From the NCBI GenBank assembly GCA_014804785.1, contig JAAUZD010000022.1:34947-98946 (forward strand): a stretch of DNA of 64,000 bases, written 5' to 3'. Numbering within the stretch: position 1 is the first letter of the stretch; each line of letters starts with the position of its first letter. This DNA comes from Lachnospiraceae bacterium. Its GTDB lineage: Bacteria > Bacillota > Clostridia > Lachnospirales > Lachnospiraceae. Position numbers and translations under genes: made by a program. This document shows, piece by piece, positions 16,534 through 25,192 of this stretch. The notes below the pieces were generated by a model that saw only the letters and a program-made list of their open reading frames with translations, was not told the DNA's origin and ran no database searches.

Positions 16534-17430
16534 ATGAAATACATGAAGATAGGAATTACATTATTATTACTGGCAGGCATGATCTTGGGGATATGTGCCT
16601 GCGGGAAAAAGGAATCTATCAAAATTGCTTCCAAGCCTATGACGGAACAGTATATTCTCACGGAAATCATAGCACAGCTGATTGAGGAAGAGACGGATTA
16701 TGAGGTAGAGATTACAAAGGGAATCGGCGGAGGAACGACTAACATCCATCCTGCACTTATAAAGGGGGAGTTTGATCTGTATCCTGAATATACCAGAACA
16801 GCGTGGCTGAATGTTCTGAAAAAAGAAGAGATGGAGAAGGATGATGCACTCCTGTATGATCAGCTCCTTGCCGAGTATGATCAAATGGGACTGACTTGGA
16901 CAGGTCTGTATGGATTTTCCAATACCTATGGATTGGCAGTGAGAAAGGAGACTGCAGAACAGTACGGACTTTCTACCTATTCGGATTTGGCTGCAGTTTC
17001 AGGCGAACTGATTTTTGGAGGAAATCCTGATTATATTGAGCTGGAGACAGGATACAGCAGACTTTGCACAGCCTATAATATGGAATTCAAGGATACCAAG
17101 CAGATGGAAATCGCATTGAAATATGAGGCACTCATAAATGGTGAGGTAGATGTGATCAATGCCTTTACTACAGACGCTCAGCTTGCCGCAAATGATCTGG
17201 TACTGCTTACCGATGACGGCGGCTTCTTTGAGACCTTCTTGGCAGGTACGGTGGTCAGAAAAGATACTCTTGAAAAATATCCCGAGTTACAAGGAGTATT
17301 GGAAAAGCTAAATGGGATGATTTCTGAGGAAGAGATGCAGCAGATGAACTATGACGTGGAAGTAAATGGAAAAGAAGATAAAGAAGTGGCAAGACAATTT
17401 TTGGAATCTAAAGGATTTTTGAATCAGTAG
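16534..17430 (+). CDS. Osmoprotectant-type substrate-binding lipoprotein
   Basis: A 298-residue OpuAC/OsmF-class binding protein with lipobox GICAC after a short hydrophobic signal. The mature domain opens with KIASKPMTEQYILTEIIAQL and includes GIGGGTTNIHPALIKGEFDL followed by YPEYTRTAW, the typical start of betaine/choline-binding proteins with aromatic ligand cages. Start 16534 has AAAGGA eight bases upstream. An ATG at 16525 sits too close to that site. It is the third gene of the transporter operon and 40 bases after the ATPase. Confidence 0.88.
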   Translation: MKYMKIGITLLLLAGMILGICACGKKESIKIASKPMTEQYILTEIIAQLIEEETDYEVEITKGIGGGTTNIHPALIKGEFDLYPEYTRTAWLNVLKKEEMEKDDALLYDQLLAEYDQMGLTWTGLYGFSNTYGLAVRKETAEQYGLSTYSDLAAVSGELIFGGNPDYIELETGYSRLCTAYNMEFKDTKQMEIALKYEALINGEVDVINAFTTDAQLAANDLVLLTDDGGFFETFLAGTVVRKDTLEKYPELQGVLEKLNGMISEEEMQQMNYDVEVNGKEDKEVARQFLESKGFLNQ

Positions 17431-17449
17431 TGACAGGGCTGGAGGAAAA

Positions 17450-18079
17450 ATGAAGTATAAACAAATCGTTTTTGACATTGATGGAACATTGATAGACAAC
17501 GAAAAGGCAATTATTTGCTCTTTGCAGGACACACTGCTCAAGAAATCTGGAAAGCAATTTTCCTATGAGCAGTTGACATTTGCATTAGGAATTCCCGGGG
17601 AAGATGCCCTGGAAAGACTTGCTGTTGAACATATTACAGAGACCATGCAGGTATGGATAGAGAAGATGCGGCAGTACGAAGATACGGTGTCTGTTTATGA
17701 AGGAATAGAGGAACTATTAAAACAACTTTCAGAAGAGGGGTACGGACTTGGCATTGTATCCTCGCGGACAAGAGAAATGTATGAACAGGATTTCTGCAAG
17801 TTGGACATCAGCAGGTACTTTACTACCGTGGTCTGTGCCGATGATACGGTAGGACATAAACCAACTGCGGATCCGCTTTTAAAATACATGGAATTGTCGA
17901 AGGCAGCGGAACATGAAGTTATATTTGTAGGAGACAGCATTCATGACAGTCAGTGTGCTCAGAATGCGGGAGTCGATTTTGCACTGGCAGTCTGGGGCAG
18001 CCACACGGAAGATAAACGGGCAGATTACTATTTGCAAAAGCCAGCAGATTTGCTTTCTGTCATAGCTGAGGAAAAATAG
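17450..18079 (+). CDS. HAD hydrolase, phosphoglycolate-phosphatase-like
   Basis: A 209-residue HAD-IA protein. Motif I is FDIDGTLIDNE, motif II is GIVSSRT, and motif III/IV is GHKPTADPLL followed by VIFVGDSIHDSQCAQNAG. The C1-type cap is helical, as in Gph/PpaX enzymes. It should be a cytosolic Mg2+-dependent phosphatase; the substrate cannot be named. GGAGG precedes the ATG. It starts 19 bases after the binding-protein gene, so it may be in the same transcript. Confidence 0.88.
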   Translation: MKYKQIVFDIDGTLIDNEKAIICSLQDTLLKKSGKQFSYEQLTFALGIPGEDALERLAVEHITETMQVWIEKMRQYEDTVSVYEGIEELLKQLSEEGYGLGIVSSRTREMYEQDFCKLDISRYFTTVVCADDTVGHKPTADPLLKYMELSKAAEHEVIFVGDSIHDSQCAQNAGVDFALAVWGSHTEDKRADYYLQKPADLLSVIAEEK

Positions 18080-18081
18080 CA

Positions 18082-18110
18082 TTGCTATCCTATGTTATTT
18101 TTAGTAAAAT
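18082..18110 (+). promoter_or_regulatory. Promoter of the yqeG-aro operon
   Basis: TTGCTA (18082-18087), 17 bases, TAAAAT (18105-18110). It is correctly placed for the YqeG-type gene and the shikimate genes that follow with small gaps. Confidence 0.55.
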
Positions 18111-18148
18111 GAAATGCTAAGAATAGTTTATGGCAGAAAGGAGCACTA

Positions 18149-18676
18149 ATGCTGGAAAGTTTTTATCCTGATATTTATATGAACTCTGCATATAGCATAG
18201 ATTTTGGCAAATATTATAAGGCAGGTTATCGGGGAATTATTTTTGACATAGACAACACGTTGGTCCCCCATGGTGCACCGGCGGACGATAGAAGTATAGC
18301 GCTGATTCAAAAGCTGAAGAATCTGGGCTTTTCAGTTCTATTTTTATCAAATAATAAAGAGCCAAGAGTGAAAATGTTCAATGATGCGGTGAATGCCCAG
18401 TATATCTTTAAAGGAGGAAAGCCGGGCAGGAAGGGATATCTGCGGGCTATGGAGATGCTCGGAACGGATAGGTCATCTACTCTTTTTGTGGGGGATCAAT
18501 TGTTTACGGATGTGTTGGGAGCCAGAAATGCAGGAATTTTTTCTATTCTGGTAAAGCCCATTGATAAGAAAGAAGAAATACAGATTGTACTTAAGCGCTA
18601 TCTGGAAAAAATTGTACTCGCGTTTTACAAGCGTAAATGTAAAAAAGACGGTAAAGAGTATTTAGTATCAGCTTAA
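18149..18676 (+). CDS. YqeG-family HAD phosphatase
   Basis: A 175-residue HAD-IIIA protein. The catalytic motif is GIIFDIDNTLVPHGAP, the second motif is LFLSNNKEPRV, and the Mg2+-site segment is TLFVGDQLFTDVLGARNAG. These match the YqeG family, which is related to mitochondrial phosphatidylglycerophosphate phosphatase. AAAGGAG lies five bases before the ATG. It heads the operon containing aroE, aroK and aroQ, an arrangement common in Clostridia. Confidence 0.88.
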   Translation: MLESFYPDIYMNSAYSIDFGKYYKAGYRGIIFDIDNTLVPHGAPADDRSIALIQKLKNLGFSVLFLSNNKEPRVKMFNDAVNAQYIFKGGKPGRKGYLRAMEMLGTDRSSTLFVGDQLFTDVLGARNAGIFSILVKPIDKKEEIQIVLKRYLEKIVLAFYKRKCKKDGKEYLVSA

Positions 18677-18698
18677 GATACGCGGGAATGGAGGAAAA

Positions 18699-19565
18699 AT
18701 GACGATCGACGGATATACGAGAACCTGCGGACTGATAGGAAATCCGGTGGAGCATACTTTGTCACCGTTTATTCATAATACCTTGGCAGAGAAGCTTTCC
18801 CACAATCTTGTGTATGTACCTTTTCATGTGGAGGAGGGACAGGTTTTACCTGCAATAAGCGGGGCATATGCCCTGAATCTTTTTGGGCTTAATGTCACAG
18901 TTCCATATAAAAGCCAGGTGATGGATGGACTGATTCAGATAGATGAGCTGGCGGAAAAAATAGGCGCAGTAAATACATTGGTGCGTATGGAGGGCGGTTT
19001 TAAGGGATACAATACGGACATGCCGGGGCTGTATCGGGCGATGAGCAGTGAAGGAATACAAATAGAAGGGCAGGAGATTATCTTGCTTGGAGCAGGCGGT
19101 GCGGCTAGAGCGGTTGCATTTCTGTGTGCTTCTAAAAATGCTTCCAAAGTCTATCTGCTGAATCGTTCTTTGGAAAAGGCGGAGGCGGTTGCCGGGGAAG
19201 TAAATGAAAAGACTGGAAAAGAAGTGATTTATCCTATGGCATTGTCAGATTATCATCGCCTTCCAAATCAGAAGTTTCTGGCGATTCAGGCTACCAGCGT
19301 CGGTTTATATCCCGATGTAGATAATGCAGTTATAGAAGACGAAGCATTTTACCGGAAAATCCATACAGGTTATGATTTGATTTATAAGCCTTCTGATACC
19401 AGATTTATGCAGTTGGTAAGGCAGCAGGGGGGGAAAGCGTTTCATGGATTGAAAATGCTTTTATATCAGGGAATCATTGCTTATGAGCTTTGGAACGATT
19501 TGTCTGTTCCGGAAGAAATGGCTTTAGAGGTATACAAAGTACTGAAAGAAAAAATGGGAATCTAA
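18699..19565 (+). CDS. aroE: Shikimate dehydrogenase
   Basis: A 288-residue NADP-dependent enzyme that reduces 3-dehydroshikimate to shikimate. Substrate-site motifs are HTLSPFIHN and LNVTVPYKSQVMD. Cofactor-site motifs are YNTDMPGLYRAM and ILLGAGGAARAVAF. GGAGG precedes the ATG. It is followed after four bases by shikimate kinase and then dehydroquinase, so this operon supplies three chorismate-pathway steps. Confidence 0.95.
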   Translation: MTIDGYTRTCGLIGNPVEHTLSPFIHNTLAEKLSHNLVYVPFHVEEGQVLPAISGAYALNLFGLNVTVPYKSQVMDGLIQIDELAEKIGAVNTLVRMEGGFKGYNTDMPGLYRAMSSEGIQIEGQEIILLGAGGAARAVAFLCASKNASKVYLLNRSLEKAEAVAGEVNEKTGKEVIYPMALSDYHRLPNQKFLAIQATSVGLYPDVDNAVIEDEAFYRKIHTGYDLIYKPSDTRFMQLVRQQGGKAFHGLKMLLYQGIIAYELWNDLSVPEEMALEVYKVLKEKMGI

Positions 19566-19569
19566 AAAG

Positions 19570-20100
19570 ATGAAAAATAACATTATTTTAATTGGCTTTA
19601 TGGGCAGCGGAAAAACCAGCGTGGGCATCGGGCTGTCCTATCAGTTAAAGCGGACCATGATCGACACGGACAAATGGATTGAACAGAAGCAGAAGCGGAC
19701 GGTGTCGGAGATTTTTGCACAGAGTGGCGAAGAGGCTTTCCGAAGGATGGAAACGGACTGTTTAAAGGAACTGATCCGGACGGCGGATCAACAGATTATC
19801 TCTGTAGGCGGAGGTCTGCCTATGAAGGAGGAAAACCATGCACTCCTTAAAGAATTAGGGATCGTGTTTTATTTAAGTGCAACACCGGAAGCTCTTTATA
19901 AGAGGCTAAAGAGCGACACCACAAGACCCCTTTTGCAGGTAGAAAATCCCGAAGAAAGAATCAGGACTTTGCTAAAGCAGCGTGCACCCGTCTATGAGGC
20001 ATGTGCAGATGTGGTGCTGGATGTTTCAGACCGGACTTTTGATGAAATATTAGAACAGATAGGAAAGGAATTGGAAGAAAATGAAGCTTTTAGTGATTAA
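19570..20100 (+). CDS. aroK: Shikimate kinase
   Basis: A 176-residue P-loop kinase that makes shikimate 3-phosphate. The nucleotide loop is GFMGSGKTSVG, shikimate is contacted by the D-T-D and R-rich segments (MIDTDKWIE, EEAFRRME) and by SVGGGLPM, and the lid contains TRPLLQ. Its end overlaps the next gene by 20 bases, so aroQ translation is coupled. The C-terminus after residue 165 is acidic. Confidence 0.94.
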   Translation: MKNNIILIGFMGSGKTSVGIGLSYQLKRTMIDTDKWIEQKQKRTVSEIFAQSGEEAFRRMETDCLKELIRTADQQIISVGGGLPMKEENHALLKELGIVFYLSATPEALYKRLKSDTTRPLLQVENPEERIRTLLKQRAPVYEACADVVLDVSDRTFDEILEQIGKELEENEAFSD

Positions 20101-20515
20101 CGGGCCAAATATTAATTTTCTTGGAATCAGGGAAAAAAGTGTATACGGAACTCAGGATTATGATGCCCTTCTAAAAATGATTGGGGAAAAGGGAGAAGCT
20201 TGTGGGATTTCCATAGAAGTTTTTCAGAGCAATCATGAGGGCGCTTTGATTGACAGAATCCAGGATGCGTATTTTGATGGGACAGAAGGAATCGTCATCA
20301 ACCCGGGTGCCTATACCCATTACAGTTATGCGATAAGGGACGCGCTCGCCAGTATTTCCATACCGAAGGTCGAGATCCATATTTCGGACATTACAAAGCG
20401 GGAGGAGTTCCGCAAAACCTCTGTCACTGCGCCGGTCTGCGATAAACAGATTTACGGACATGGATTAAATGGTTATCTTGAAGCAATTGATTCTATCATA
20501 GAAATGAAAAAGTAG
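20081..20515 (+). CDS. aroQ: 3-dehydroquinate dehydratase, type II
   Basis: A 144-residue type II dehydroquinase that dehydrates 3-dehydroquinate in the shikimate pathway, usually as a dodecamer. Signature motifs are LLVINGPNINFLGIREK with the catalytic-loop tyrosine in YGTQDY, NPGAYTHYSYAIRDAL, and EIHISDITKREEFR, where H is conserved. The canonical LNLLG is varied to INFLG. The ribosome site AAGGAATTGGAAG lies inside aroK. Confidence 0.94.
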   Translation: MKLLVINGPNINFLGIREKSVYGTQDYDALLKMIGEKGEACGISIEVFQSNHEGALIDRIQDAYFDGTEGIVINPGAYTHYSYAIRDALASISIPKVEIHISDITKREEFRKTSVTAPVCDKQIYGHGLNGYLEAIDSIIEMKK

Positions 20516-20544
20516 TTGAAAAATATCAGTTTTTATATTAAACT
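20516..20544 (+). promoter_or_regulatory. Possible efp promoter
   Basis: TTGAAA (20516-20521) and TAAACT (20539-20544) are 17 bases apart, directly after aroQ. It would let efp be made independently of the shikimate operon. Confidence 0.4.
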
Positions 20545-20585
20545 GGTAAAGAATTATAACGTGAAAAATTTAGGAGGAGTATTTT

Positions 20586-21143
20586 ATGATTTCTGCAGGT
20601 GATTTCAGAAATGGTATTACAATTGAGTTAGATAATAATGTTTACCAGATTATTGAGTTCCAACATGTTAAACCCGGTAAGGGAGCAGCATTTGTCAGAA
20701 CGAAACTGAAGAATATCAAGAGCGGCGGCGTAGTGGAGAAAACTTTCAGACCTACTGAAAAATGTCCACAGGCACGTATTGATAGAAAAGATATGCAGTA
20801 CTTATATGCAGATGGAGAACTGTATAACTTTATGGATGTTGAAACATATGATCAGATTGCATTAAATGCTGAGACTGTCGGCGATGCACTCAAATTTGTA
20901 AAAGAAAACGAAATGGTTAAGATTTGTTCCCATAACGGCAGTGTATTTTCAGTGGAACCTCCGCTGTTCGTGGAACTGGAGATTATTGACACTGAGCCGG
21001 GATTTAAAGGAGATACAGCAACAGGAGCTACGAAGCCTGCCACTGTAGAAACCGGAGCTAACGTAAACGTTCCTTTATTTGTTGAGATGCATGATGTGAT
21101 CAAAATTGATACCAGAACAGGTGAATACCTTTCCAGAGTATAG
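20586..21143 (+). CDS. efp: Translation elongation factor P
   Basis: A 185-residue, three-barrel protein that relieves ribosome stalling at polyproline. The N-terminal KOW-like barrel includes [19 protein letters not shown] with the tip loop PGKGAA whose lysine is modified in many bacteria. The C-terminal S1-like end carries [22 protein letters not shown] lies about eight bases before the ATG. A strong terminator follows. No modifying enzyme is encoded nearby. Confidence 0.96.
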   Translation: MISAGDFRNGITIELDNNVYQIIEFQHVKPGKGAAFVRTKLKNIKSGGVVEKTFRPTEKCPQARIDRKDMQYLYADGELYNFMDVETYDQIALNAETVGDALKFVKENEMVKICSHNGSVFSVEPPLFVELEIIDTEPGFKGDTATGATKPATVETGANVNVPLFVEMHDVIKIDTRTGEYLSRV

Positions 21144-21177
21144 GTCAGCAGGGAATTCTATCAGTAAAAATAGCTTG

Positions 21178-21249
21178 AAAGACAATGATAAGTAGTCATT
21201 GTCTTTTTTTATAATAAGCCTGCTGGCGGAGCATGACTGCGTCAGCAGG
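21178..21249 (+). terminator. efp terminator, followed by a second hairpin
   Basis: GACAATGA (21181-21188) pairs with TCATTGTC (21196-21203), followed by seven T: a clear terminator (21178-21210). Just after it, CCTGCTGGCG (21219-21228) pairs with CGTCAGCAGG (21240-21249) with one wobble but has no T-run; its role is unclear. Confidence 0.85.
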
Positions 21250-21326
21250 ACAAGGTCGTAAGGCGTTCGAGGATGGCATTTTTTCGGACACATATAGTAG
21301 AACAGTTATGAAAGAATGAGGTATTT

Positions 21327-22292
21327 ATGAACGACACATCTATAGAATTCACATCATTTACACAATCAATTCTAAAAGATCTTCAAAAGAAACTTGGAGA
21401 CAATTATTCTGTATTTTCCCATCATGTCAAAAAAAATAATGGTATTGAACTTACCGGAATCGTGGCAAAAAGAAAAGGATGCAATACTTCCCCTACTTTC
21501 TATATTAATGATTTTTACAAGCCAGATATTACCCGGGAGGAAACCAGAAAAATAGCAGATATGTTATATGATCATTTTCAGGCGGCGGAATTTGAGGATG
21601 ATCTTGATTTGTCACAATTCATTGAATTTGACAAGGCAAAAGAAAATCTTGCCTTTAAACTGATTCATGCAGAAAAAAACAGGGAATTACTGAAGCTTGT
21701 TCCGCATAAATTGTTTCACAACCTTGCTATTGTTTTTTATTATACCGTTCAGGAAGCGCCATTTTATGGAAAAGGTGCAATTCTTGTTTATAATAATCAT
21801 ATGAAACATTGGGAAATCAGTCTTGATACACTTTATCACACAGCATTTAAGAATACTCCGGTTCTTTTTCCCAGTATAATAGAAAATATGCAGGAGGTTA
21901 TGCGTGGCATTCTCATGGATGGGATTGAGGATGACATCCTGTGTGTAAAGGATACAGAAGAATTGCTGGATGAAGTCTGTATGCAGGAATTGGCAGAGAC
22001 CAAGATGCCTATGTATGTTCTGACCAATAAGCAGAAGCTTTACGGTGCATCCTGTATGCTCTACCCAGGAGTGCTGAGGGCATTTGCAGAGAAGATACAG
22101 CGGGATTTTTATATACTGCCAAGCTCTGTCCATGAAGTAATCCTTGTGCCGGCTAATGCAGATACTGACAGGGATGCACTTTGTGAAATCGTGACAGAAA
22201 TTAACAGGACACAGGTGGCAGAAGAGGAGGTGCTGGCAGATTCTGTCTATTTTTATAGTAAAAGCATGGATAAAGTGCTGTGGATTTCGTGA
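21327..22292 (+). CDS. DUF5688-type protein, unknown function
   Basis: A 321-residue cytosolic protein without signal or membrane segments. I recognise the family called DUF5688, common in Lachnospiraceae. Typical features are an N-terminal domain with VKKNNGIELTGI and PTFYINDFY, the central VPHKLFHNLAIVFYY followed by a GAILVYNNHM segment, and a C-terminal part with KQKLYGASCMLYPGVL and SSVHEVILVPA. No catalytic motif is evident. GAGGT lies six bases before the ATG. Its function is unknown to me. Confidence 0.8.
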   Translation: MNDTSIEFTSFTQSILKDLQKKLGDNYSVFSHHVKKNNGIELTGIVAKRKGCNTSPTFYINDFYKPDITREETRKIADMLYDHFQAAEFEDDLDLSQFIEFDKAKENLAFKLIHAEKNRELLKLVPHKLFHNLAIVFYYTVQEAPFYGKGAILVYNNHMKHWEISLDTLYHTAFKNTPVLFPSIIENMQEVMRGILMDGIEDDILCVKDTEELLDEVCMQELAETKMPMYVLTNKQKLYGASCMLYPGVLRAFAEKIQRDFYILPSSVHEVILVPANADTDRDALCEIVTEINRTQVAEEEVLADSVYFYSKSMDKVLWIS

Positions 22293-22341
22293 GAATGGCA
22301 GATAAAATATTTTTTTCACATTTTTTTTACAATTGACAGAC

Positions 22342-22370
22342 TAGACAATCTGAAAGTCATATGTTATTAT
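22342..22370 (+). promoter_or_regulatory. Promoter of tRNA-Arg
   Basis: TAGACA (22342-22347), 17 bases, TATTAT (22365-22370), about 40 bases before the tRNA. A better -35 (TTGACA at 22333) is spaced too far, at 26 bases. The SH3-protein gene just after the tRNA probably shares this transcript. Confidence 0.5.
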
Positions 22371-22410
22371 ATTCAAGGTGATGTAACAAATTTGTAATAT
22401 TTTATGACAT

Positions 22411-22482
22411 GCACCCGTAGTCTAACGGATAGAACGAAGGCCTCCGACGCCTTTAATGCAGGTTCGATTCCTGTCGGGTGCA
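22411..22482 (+). tRNA. tRNA-Arg (CCG)
   Basis: A 72-base cloverleaf. The acceptor stem is GCACCCG (22411-22417) with CGGGTGC (22475-22481) and discriminator A. The anticodon stem AAGGC/GCCTT encloses the loop CTCCGAC with anticodon CCG, reading CGG. The T arm is GCAGG-TTCGATT-CCTGT. The D arm is the usual GTCT...GAAC form. The CCA end is not encoded. The SH3-protein gene begins 38 bases downstream. Confidence 0.95.
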
Positions 22483-22520
22483 TTTGCATCACCTTGGATA
22501 TAAAAAAAGAAAGGAAAGCT

Positions 22521-23816
22521 ATGAAACATTCAGATCAGAACAAAATGCATATGCTAAAGGAAAAATTCATGGCAGCCAGAGATTGGGTCATGGATCATAA
22601 CAAGATTGTAATGCCTCTTGTTCTAGTTGTTTGCGTGCTTCTTACAATTGTTGTAGCATTGAATGCTAATCATAAGGAGATTCTGGAAAAAGAGGCAAAA
22701 GAGGCTGCAATGGCAGTTTCTACTGAAGAATCAGGATCTACAGTGGAAGGGTTGGAAGCTCCCGTTTTTGAATTGGAGGTAAATGCACATCCGGAAATAA
22801 ATACCCTTATCCGCACCTACTACGATGCACAGGCATCAGGAGATGTCGAGACGATATCTTCTTTAAATACGTATTTGAATGAAATTCAGACCATACGTGT
22901 GGAGGAATTAAGTAAGTACATTGATTCCTATCCGGTGCTGGATGTCTATACAAAGCCGGGGCTGACAGAAAACAGCTATGTGGCATATGTATATTCGGAG
23001 GTACAGTTTACAGACGTGGATCAGCTTCTTCCGGGAATGCAGACCTATTATATTGGCATGGATGAGGAAGGAAATTATTTCATCAATGATGGTACCTATG
23101 ATGATGCAATATGGAATTATATCAAGGAAGTTACCCTTCAGGATGATGTGGTAGACTTGAACAATAAGGTTGTTGTGGAATATAACGAACTGCTTGCGGA
23201 AGATGCAGAGTTAAATGAATTTATTGCTTATCTGAGAGAAAAGATCAATGAAGAGGTAGGCGAGATTCTAGCGTCGGCGGAGGTGCCAGAACAAGGAGAG
23301 ATGCCAGAGGAAATCCCAGAAACAGAGGAAGAAGTTTCACAGGAAGCCCCACAGGTGGTTACGACGGTACGTGCTACAGATGTGGTTAATATCAGAAGTT
23401 CAGACAGTGAAGAAGCAGATAAGATCGATAAAGCGCAGATTGGTCAGGAATTTACTTTGCTTGAGCAGCGAGGCAATGGCTGGAGCAAGATAGAGTATAA
23501 CGGAAGCGAGGCATTTATCAAGAGCGATTATCTTGAGGCAGTGTCCGAAGAAGTATCAGATACGCAGGTTGCACAGGCGCAGCAGCCAGAGGAAGAACCG
23601 GAAGCAGAAGTGACGAGTAATAATGAAACGAGTATGGGAACGGTCACAGTAATTGAGAGTGTCAAGGTTCGCAAAAGTGCCAGTACCAGTGCAGAATCTC
23701 TTGGAACTGCTTATGTGGGAGACGAACTGGAGTTGCTTATGAGACAGGCTGACGGGTGGAGCCGGGTCAGATATAATGGACAGACAGCATACGTCAAATC
23801 AGAGTATGTAGAATAA
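22521..23816 (+). CDS. Membrane-anchored protein with two bacterial SH3 domains
   Basis: A 431-residue protein with a short cytoplasmic N-terminus, one membrane helix (about residues 27-47, VMPLVLVVCVLLTIVVALNA) and an extracellular part. A helical region is followed by an acidic proline-rich linker and two SH3b domains. The first is marked by VVNIRSSDSEEADKI and GNGWSKIEYNGSEAFIKSDY, the second by VKVRKSASTSAESLG and DGWSRVRYNGQTAYVKSEY. Such domains bind cell wall. No catalytic domain is fused. The start is the ATG at 22521 behind AAAGGAAAG; the open frame extends back into the tRNA and must not be used. Confidence 0.85.
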   Translation: MKHSDQNKMHMLKEKFMAARDWVMDHNKIVMPLVLVVCVLLTIVVALNANHKEILEKEAKEAAMAVSTEESGSTVEGLEAPVFELEVNAHPEINTLIRTYYDAQASGDVETISSLNTYLNEIQTIRVEELSKYIDSYPVLDVYTKPGLTENSYVAYVYSEVQFTDVDQLLPGMQTYYIGMDEEGNYFINDGTYDDAIWNYIKEVTLQDDVVDLNNKVVVEYNELLAEDAELNEFIAYLREKINEEVGEILASAEVPEQGEMPEEIPETEEEVSQEAPQVVTTVRATDVVNIRSSDSEEADKIDKAQIGQEFTLLEQRGNGWSKIEYNGSEAFIKSDYLEAVSEEVSDTQVAQAQQPEEEPEAEVTSNNETSMGTVTVIESVKVRKSASTSAESLGTAYVGDELELLMRQADGWSRVRYNGQTAYVKSEYVE

Positions 23817-23876
23817 ACGCAAAACCGTAACAGTGCATCAGCCTTTTTCTTTGCAGATAAGAGTATATAAGAGTAG

Positions 23877-23932
23877 AAAAGCATTTTACTTTGTGGAAAA
23901 TTGTAGTATACTTACAAAGTAAAATGCTTTTT
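23877..23932. terminator. 18-bp perfect inverted repeat, terminator
   Basis: The bases at 23877-23894 and 23914-23931 are perfect inverted copies (core GCATTTTACTTTGT / ACAAAGTAAAATGC) around a 19-base loop and end in a T-run, so the hairpin can terminate from the left. The A-run at the other side makes it usable from the right as well. Confidence 0.85.
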
Positions 23933-24002
23933 GTTACAATAAGCTGGTTCGTGAAGCGTGGCAGCGTTTGTTACAATAAGCTGGCTGCGAAGCACGGCAG
24001 CG
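23930..24002 (+). repeat. Two tandem copies of a 36-37 bp unit
   Basis: Copy one (23930-23966) and copy two (23967-24002) both start TTTGTTACAATAAGCTGG and end GGCAGCG, with a few differences and one length change between them. A degenerate third start (TTTGTTTGG) follows. The unit lies between the terminator and the oxidoreductase start. It looks like a local duplication of non-coding sequence. Confidence 0.75.
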
Positions 24003-24047
24003 TTTGTTTGGAAAGACATGGCAGGTCGTACGGGAGGGGCATGTGGA

Positions 24048-25103
24048 ATGTTAGGAAAGTTTCAAATAGGAATCATGGGAACAGGTAACATTGCAGCGGT
24101 TATGGCTGATACGGTTAATAAGATGAAGAACGTTAAGCTTTATGCCGTTGCATCAAGGGAAAAAGTAAAGGCGGATGTCTTTGCAGGGAAATATGGATGT
24201 AAAAAGGCATATGGTTCCTATGAAGAACTGGCGTTGGACAATAAAGTAGATTTAATTTATATTGCAACGCCTCATTCAGAGCATTTTGCAAATACAAAAA
24301 TGTGCATGGAGCATGGCAAACCGGTATTGTGCGAAAAGGCTTTCACAGCCAATGCCGGTCAGGCAGAAGAACTGATCCGGCTATCGGAAGAAAACGGTGT
24401 TTTTCTTGCGGAGGCAATGTGGACACGCTATATGCCCATGCTGACAACGATACGTGAAGTGGTCGGGAGCGGGGTGATAGGCGAGCCTAAGACACTTACG
24501 GCAAATTTGGGGTATGTGCTGAATCATGTTGAACGGCTTAAAAACCCCAGTCTGGCAGGTGGGGCACTTTTAGATTTGGGTGTATATCCGCTGAATTTTG
24601 CGCTCATGCTGTTTGGATACAATATAGCAAAAATCAGTTCAACCTGTACCTATGCAGATACGGGGGTGGACGAGCAGGACAGTATAACCCTCCAATATAT
24701 AGATGGCAAGATGGCGCATTTAAATTGCTCTATGGTTTCATTGAGTGACCGAAAGGGGATTATTTACGGAACAAAGGGATTTATTATAGTTGAGAACATC
24801 AATAATTTCGAGAGCATAGCAGTTTATGATTCCCTCTATAAAAAGGTAGGACTCTATAAATGTCCTAAGCAAATTTCAGGCTATGAATATGAAGTGGAGG
24901 CATGTATAAAAGCAATCCGCAGTCATCAGAATGAATGTGTTGAGATGCCGCATGCTGAAACGCTACGCATTATGAAGATTATGGACAGCATTAGAAAAGA
25001 GTGGGGAATCGTCTATCCGTTTGAAAAGCTGGAGCCGCCAGCGGAAGATGGAGAGGCAACTTCAGGGACAGGAAGTTCCGAACAGGCAGAAAATCAGGAA
25101 TAG
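24048..25103 (+). CDS. Gfo/Idh/MocA-family oxidoreductase
   Basis: A 351-residue NAD(P)-dependent dehydrogenase. The Rossmann motif is GIMGTGNIAAVMAD near the N-terminus. Then come YIATPHSEHFANTKM, the conserved EKAFTAN segment (the EKP-type lysine region) and AEAMWTRYMP. The second domain is the C-terminal sheet of this family with GGALLDLGVYPLNFA. Substrate is probably a sugar or inositol derivative. The start at 24048 has GGGAGGGG eight bases before it. The open frame extends 30 codons into the tandem repeats upstream, which is unlikely to be translated. The C-terminal 20 residues are low-complexity. Confidence 0.88.
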   Translation: MLGKFQIGIMGTGNIAAVMADTVNKMKNVKLYAVASREKVKADVFAGKYGCKKAYGSYEELALDNKVDLIYIATPHSEHFANTKMCMEHGKPVLCEKAFTANAGQAEELIRLSEENGVFLAEAMWTRYMPMLTTIREVVGSGVIGEPKTLTANLGYVLNHVERLKNPSLAGGALLDLGVYPLNFALMLFGYNIAKISSTCTYADTGVDEQDSITLQYIDGKMAHLNCSMVSLSDRKGIIYGTKGFIIVENINNFESIAVYDSLYKKVGLYKCPKQISGYEYEVEACIKAIRSHQNECVEMPHAETLRIMKIMDSIRKEWGIVYPFEKLEPPAEDGEATSGTGSSEQAENQE

Positions 25104-25126
25104 AAAATCAATATCAGGGAAAAATA

Positions 25127-25166
25127 AAAGCAAAGTGGACAGTAGAATCTGCTTTGCTTTATTTTT
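25127..25166 (+). terminator. Rho-independent terminator
   Basis: AAAGCAAAG (25127-25135) pairs with CTTTGCTTT (25152-25160) and is followed by ATTTTT. It ends the oxidoreductase transcript. The next gene starts at 25193, so that gene would be read only by read-through or a promoter inside the hairpin. Confidence 0.75.
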
Positions 25167-25192
25167 ATCCAACTGTAGAAAGGGAAAAGAAA

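Noticed and set aside
22404..22520. Reading frame of the SH3 protein extending back through the tRNA
   Set aside because: It would translate the tRNA gene. A clear ribosome site precedes ATG 22521.
23958..24047. N-terminal extension of the oxidoreductase over the tandem repeats
   Set aside because: The GGGAGGGG site fits ATG 24048, where the Rossmann fold begins as in relatives; the extension is repeat-encoded.
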